Source of the DNA: a bacterium
GTDB taxonomy: Bacteria; Patescibacteriota; Dojkabacteria; JAKAPS01; JAJZLI01
Reading direction: 5' to 3'
Length of the DNA: 35,645 bases
NCBI GenBank assembly: GCA_027459825.1
Contig: DAIDGT010000008.1
Location: forward strand, 1 to 35,645
Below are positions 33,540-35,645 of this stretch, piece after piece. The first letter of the stretch is position 1. The number at the start of each line of letters is the position of its first letter. Made by a program: the position numbers and the translations under genes. The notes under the pieces are model-generated. The model was not told the origin of the DNA and ran no database searches. It was given only the letters and a program-made list of their open reading frames with translations.

Positions 33540-35110
33540 AAATATTGATATATAACAAATATATGTCAACAATGGGTGGAGGAGAGAAGCATATTGGTGC
33601 TGTTGCTGAGCATCTATCATATAAGCATGAAGTAACTATTCTTACTGATAATGCTTTTGATTTAGATATGTTTAAGAATAGATTAAATATTGATCTTTCA
33701 AGAACTCATGTGATTATTGATAATATTAAACGTAATATTGATGTTAGCAGACTTTCTTATAAGTTTGATTTATTTATAAATTCTACATATCAATCGACTG
33801 TGCATGGTTTTGCTAAAAGAAATATACTGTTTATGTTTTTCCCAATAAATATTCATTCAAGGTTACCAATAGGTATAAAGAATTTTATTAGGAGATTTAT
33901 AGAAAATAATTTGTTCTTGGGTTATAAATTTATTTCTCCGTATTACCCTCAGGAAAAATATAAAACTAATGTGGGAAATTGGACTGATAATGATATTTGT
34001 ATTTTTATAAATAGAAAATTTAAGGCGTCAAAAATTATATTTACATACATTCCTGTTTCTGGTTTTGACCTTAAATCTCGCATAAAATATATTGAAGTAG
34101 ATAACTTTCCTGTAGAATATGAAGTATCTGACACAAAGTTAATTGTGAATATACCTGCAATTATAGGGAAGAAAACAGATCTGCGTTTAAAGATAAGCCT
34201 TGATCCTATAGATAAAAAAATAAGTAAGCATAAATTTGCATCTAATCTAGGTATATTTGTTACCAATACGGCTCTTGTGTATAAAAATAAAAAAAGGGAT
34301 ATTATTGCAAAATCAATTCGTCTCCTTATTAAGCATCAATGGTTGAATAGATTATATGCATTCTATGGAGACACAGATAATATAGACTTTGTATCCTCGT
34401 ATGATGATTTTGTTTCAAATTCTTTATATACAAAACATTGGGCAATGAAACTTTTAGGTGTAAGATCAAAAATGCTTCCTCCTCCGATAGATACTGATAT
34501 TTTTAAATCATCGGAGAATAAGAAGGATTATATAATTAGCGTTGGGCGTTTTTTTGTGGGATCTCACAATAAGAAACATATTGAACTTATTAAGTCTTTT
34601 AAAAAAATGTACATTGAAAATAAGGATCTACTTAAAAATTGGCAATACCACACTTGTGGGGGAACAACTAAAGGTAGAGCAAATAAAATATATATGAGTA
34701 TGGTGAAAAAAGAAGCGGAAGGTTATCCTATCTTCATTCATGAGAATATAAGTTTAAAAGATTTGATTAAATTGTATGCTGAGTCCAAGATTTTTTGGCA
34801 TGCTTCAGGGTATAACGAAGATGAAAGAATTGCCCCTGAAAAATTTGAACATTTTGGCATAACTACTGTTGAGGCAATGTCATCTGGATGTGTTCCTGTA
34901 GTCATTAACAAAGCAGGGCAACGACAAATTGTGCAAAGTAATATCGAGGGGTATCTTTGGAATAGTACTGATGATTTGATTAGATATACTCTGGATTTAA
35001 TAAAACACCCTCGTAGTATTATTACTTTTTCAAAAAGAGCAATTCGTGGAAGTAGAGAATTTTCTCGAGGGGTGTTTAATAGAAATGTTAATAGAATTTT
35101 TAATGTTTGA
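33536..35110 (+). CDS. Glycosyltransferase family 4 with an internal insert
   Basis: The 524-residue GT-B enzyme begins KILIYNKYMSTMGGGEKHIGAVAEHL, the GT4 acceptor-side start. The C-terminal donor domain contains YIISVGRFF and the EX7E motif EHFGITTVE (Glu438, Glu446), followed by AMSSGCVPVV. Residues about 150-235 are an insert of alternating strands (IIFTYIPVSGFDL, YEVSDTKLIVNIPAI, DLRLKISLDP) not found in standard GT4 proteins. It probably adds a nucleotide-activated hexose or similar sugar with retention of configuration, as is known for GT4; the donor cannot be named. Confidence 0.92.
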   Translation: MKILIYNKYMSTMGGGEKHIGAVAEHLSYKHEVTILTDNAFDLDMFKNRLNIDLSRTHVIIDNIKRNIDVSRLSYKFDLFINSTYQSTVHGFAKRNILFMFFPINIHSRLPIGIKNFIRRFIENNLFLGYKFISPYYPQEKYKTNVGNWTDNDICIFINRKFKASKIIFTYIPVSGFDLKSRIKYIEVDNFPVEYEVSDTKLIVNIPAIIGKKTDLRLKISLDPIDKKISKHKFASNLGIFVTNTALVYKNKKRDIIAKSIRLLIKHQWLNRLYAFYGDTDNIDFVSSYDDFVSNSLYTKHWAMKLLGVRSKMLPPPIDTDIFKSSENKKDYIISVGRFFVGSHNKKHIELIKSFKKMYIENKDLLKNWQYHTCGGTTKGRANKIYMSMVKKEAEGYPIFIHENISLKDLIKLYAESKIFWHASGYNEDERIAPEKFEHFGITTVEAMSSGCVPVVINKAGQRQIVQSNIEGYLWNSTDDLIRYTLDLIKHPRSIITFSKRAIRGSREFSRGVFNRNVNRIFNV

Positions 35111-35200
35111 TGATTTTAATCTTTCCCCAAATTATGTATTATAAGTTCAGCCACAAATCTGAGGTGGTTTAGTATCAATTAGACGTATTTATAAAATTAC

Positions 35201-35530
35201 ATGAATGCAGTTATTACATCAATTCTACAGTTTTGTATTTTTTCTATAAAAGCTTTTGTTATCGGTTTTCCTATTTTGTATTTTATTCGTAAAGATTTAT
35301 TAAAAAGATTTCCATATACTGTTTTTATATTTGGACTTGTATTTTTAATAATCCCTTTATATCTCTTTTCAGTTTTGAATATTCCTTTTATGATTTGGAA
35401 TATATTCTTTGTATTGGGGTTATTTTTTTCTATATACCTTTTTATAAAGGATTCCTCTCTCAAATCAATTTTTATTAATAAAAATTTTTTTATTCCCTAT
35501 ATTATATTTTTTATAATTTTCCAAGAATAA
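35201..35530 (+). CDS. Short multi-pass membrane ORF, possible start of a broken glycan-modifying membrane protein
   Basis: The 109-residue ORF has about four hydrophobic segments (residues 8-27, 39-58, 62-82, 92-107) with Lys/Arg between the first two, like the N-terminus of large membrane sugar transferases. It ends abruptly in a hydrophobic stretch at a TAA, while another + frame stays open from 35532 to the edge, so a frameshift is possible. The last 65 bp overlap an opposite-strand frame that reads more like protein. The 90 bp before it hold no clear promoter. Confidence 0.45.
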   Translation: MNAVITSILQFCIFSIKAFVIGFPILYFIRKDLLKRFPYTVFIFGLVFLIIPLYLFSVLNIPFMIWNIFFVLGLFFSIYLFIKDSSLKSIFINKNFFIPYIIFFIIFQE

Positions 35531-35644
35531 AAGATCTGCTTGCCAATTTCCAATATTTCCATTAATTGGGATCCATTCTTTTATTAATTTCTTCTTGGGA
35601 TTTTTAAATACATCAAGCTTTGGATTTTTATTTTTTGTAAGAAA
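35465..35644 (-). other. Edge-open frame resembling the start of an integrase core domain
   Basis: On the - strand a frame enters from the right edge and runs 59 codons to TGA at 35465-35467. It contains EWIPINGNIGNWQADLLFLENYKKYNIGNKKIF. The WQADL, hydrophobic run and N.G...IF pattern recall the first catalytic-Asp region of retroviral-type integrases of Polinton/virophage-like elements. The rest of such a domain is absent, and the region is AT-rich and overlaps the + strand membrane ORF, so this may be chance. Confidence 0.25.
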
Positions 35645-35645
35645 A

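Noticed and set aside
35150-35170. Small hairpin CCAC...GTGG upstream of the last + strand ORF
   Set aside because: The stem is only four base pairs with a nine-base loop and no T-tract follows, so it is not a credible terminator or riboswitch.
1-35645. tRNA, rRNA and CRISPR arrays
   Set aside because: No cloverleaf-like or conserved rRNA segment was noticed in the few intergenic gaps, and the only regular repeats are the coding VYTFG units.

Overview
The window looks like a chromosomal segment of a small-genome, AT-rich bacterium (about 30% GC by eye), most likely a member of the Candidate Phyla Radiation (Patescibacteria). The reasons are a compact valyl-tRNA synthetase, many small secreted or anchored proteins of no known family, almost no Shine-Dalgarno sequences, very short predicted 5' leaders, and UGA used as a normal stop (which argues against Gracilibacteria and Absconditabacteria). 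The lineage is inferred from these traits; I recognise no lineage marker. No rRNA, tRNA or CRISPR array is visible.

Left part, + strand (3-9007): six tightly packed, mostly overlapping genes. They encode a giant membrane protein cut by the left edge, three single-anchor proteins, a secreted NlpC/P60 protein and a secreted lytic-transglycosylase-like protein. Together they look like the membrane and wall-cutting part of a type IV secretion or conjugation-like machine. The ATPases that would prove this are not in the window.

Housekeeping block, - strand (9009-14201): ribosomal protein bL25/Ctc, a cytoplasmic protein with an HEGVH metallopeptidase-like motif, a multi-pass membrane protein, and valyl-tRNA synthetase.

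Accessory patch, + strand (14318-16632): an AAA/DUF4143 ATPase, a frameshifted transposase remnant and a VapBC-type toxin-antitoxin pair. A second, broken toxin-antitoxin pair (Doc type, with a 47-residue partner upstream) lies at 23646-24204 on the - strand.

Surface polysaccharide region (16758-35530): rmlA, rmlC and rmlD make dTDP-L-rhamnose together with rmlB, which is 10 kb away at the head of a - strand operon (rmlB, GH18 hydrolase, S8 protease, GT2). An ABC-2 permease and a Wzt-like ATPase with a C-terminal carbohydrate-binding-type domain probably export the glycan. Five glycosyltransferases (three GT2, one tandem GT2-GT2, one GT4) build it. The two secreted hydrolases carry the same six-fold 'VYTFG' repeat module, and a secreted beta-rich protein sits nearby. 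The right edge holds a short membrane ORF and, on the opposite strand, an edge-open frame of uncertain nature.

Lead genes of most operons have a -10 hexamer 8-12 bp before the ATG, so many transcripts are probably leaderless or nearly so.
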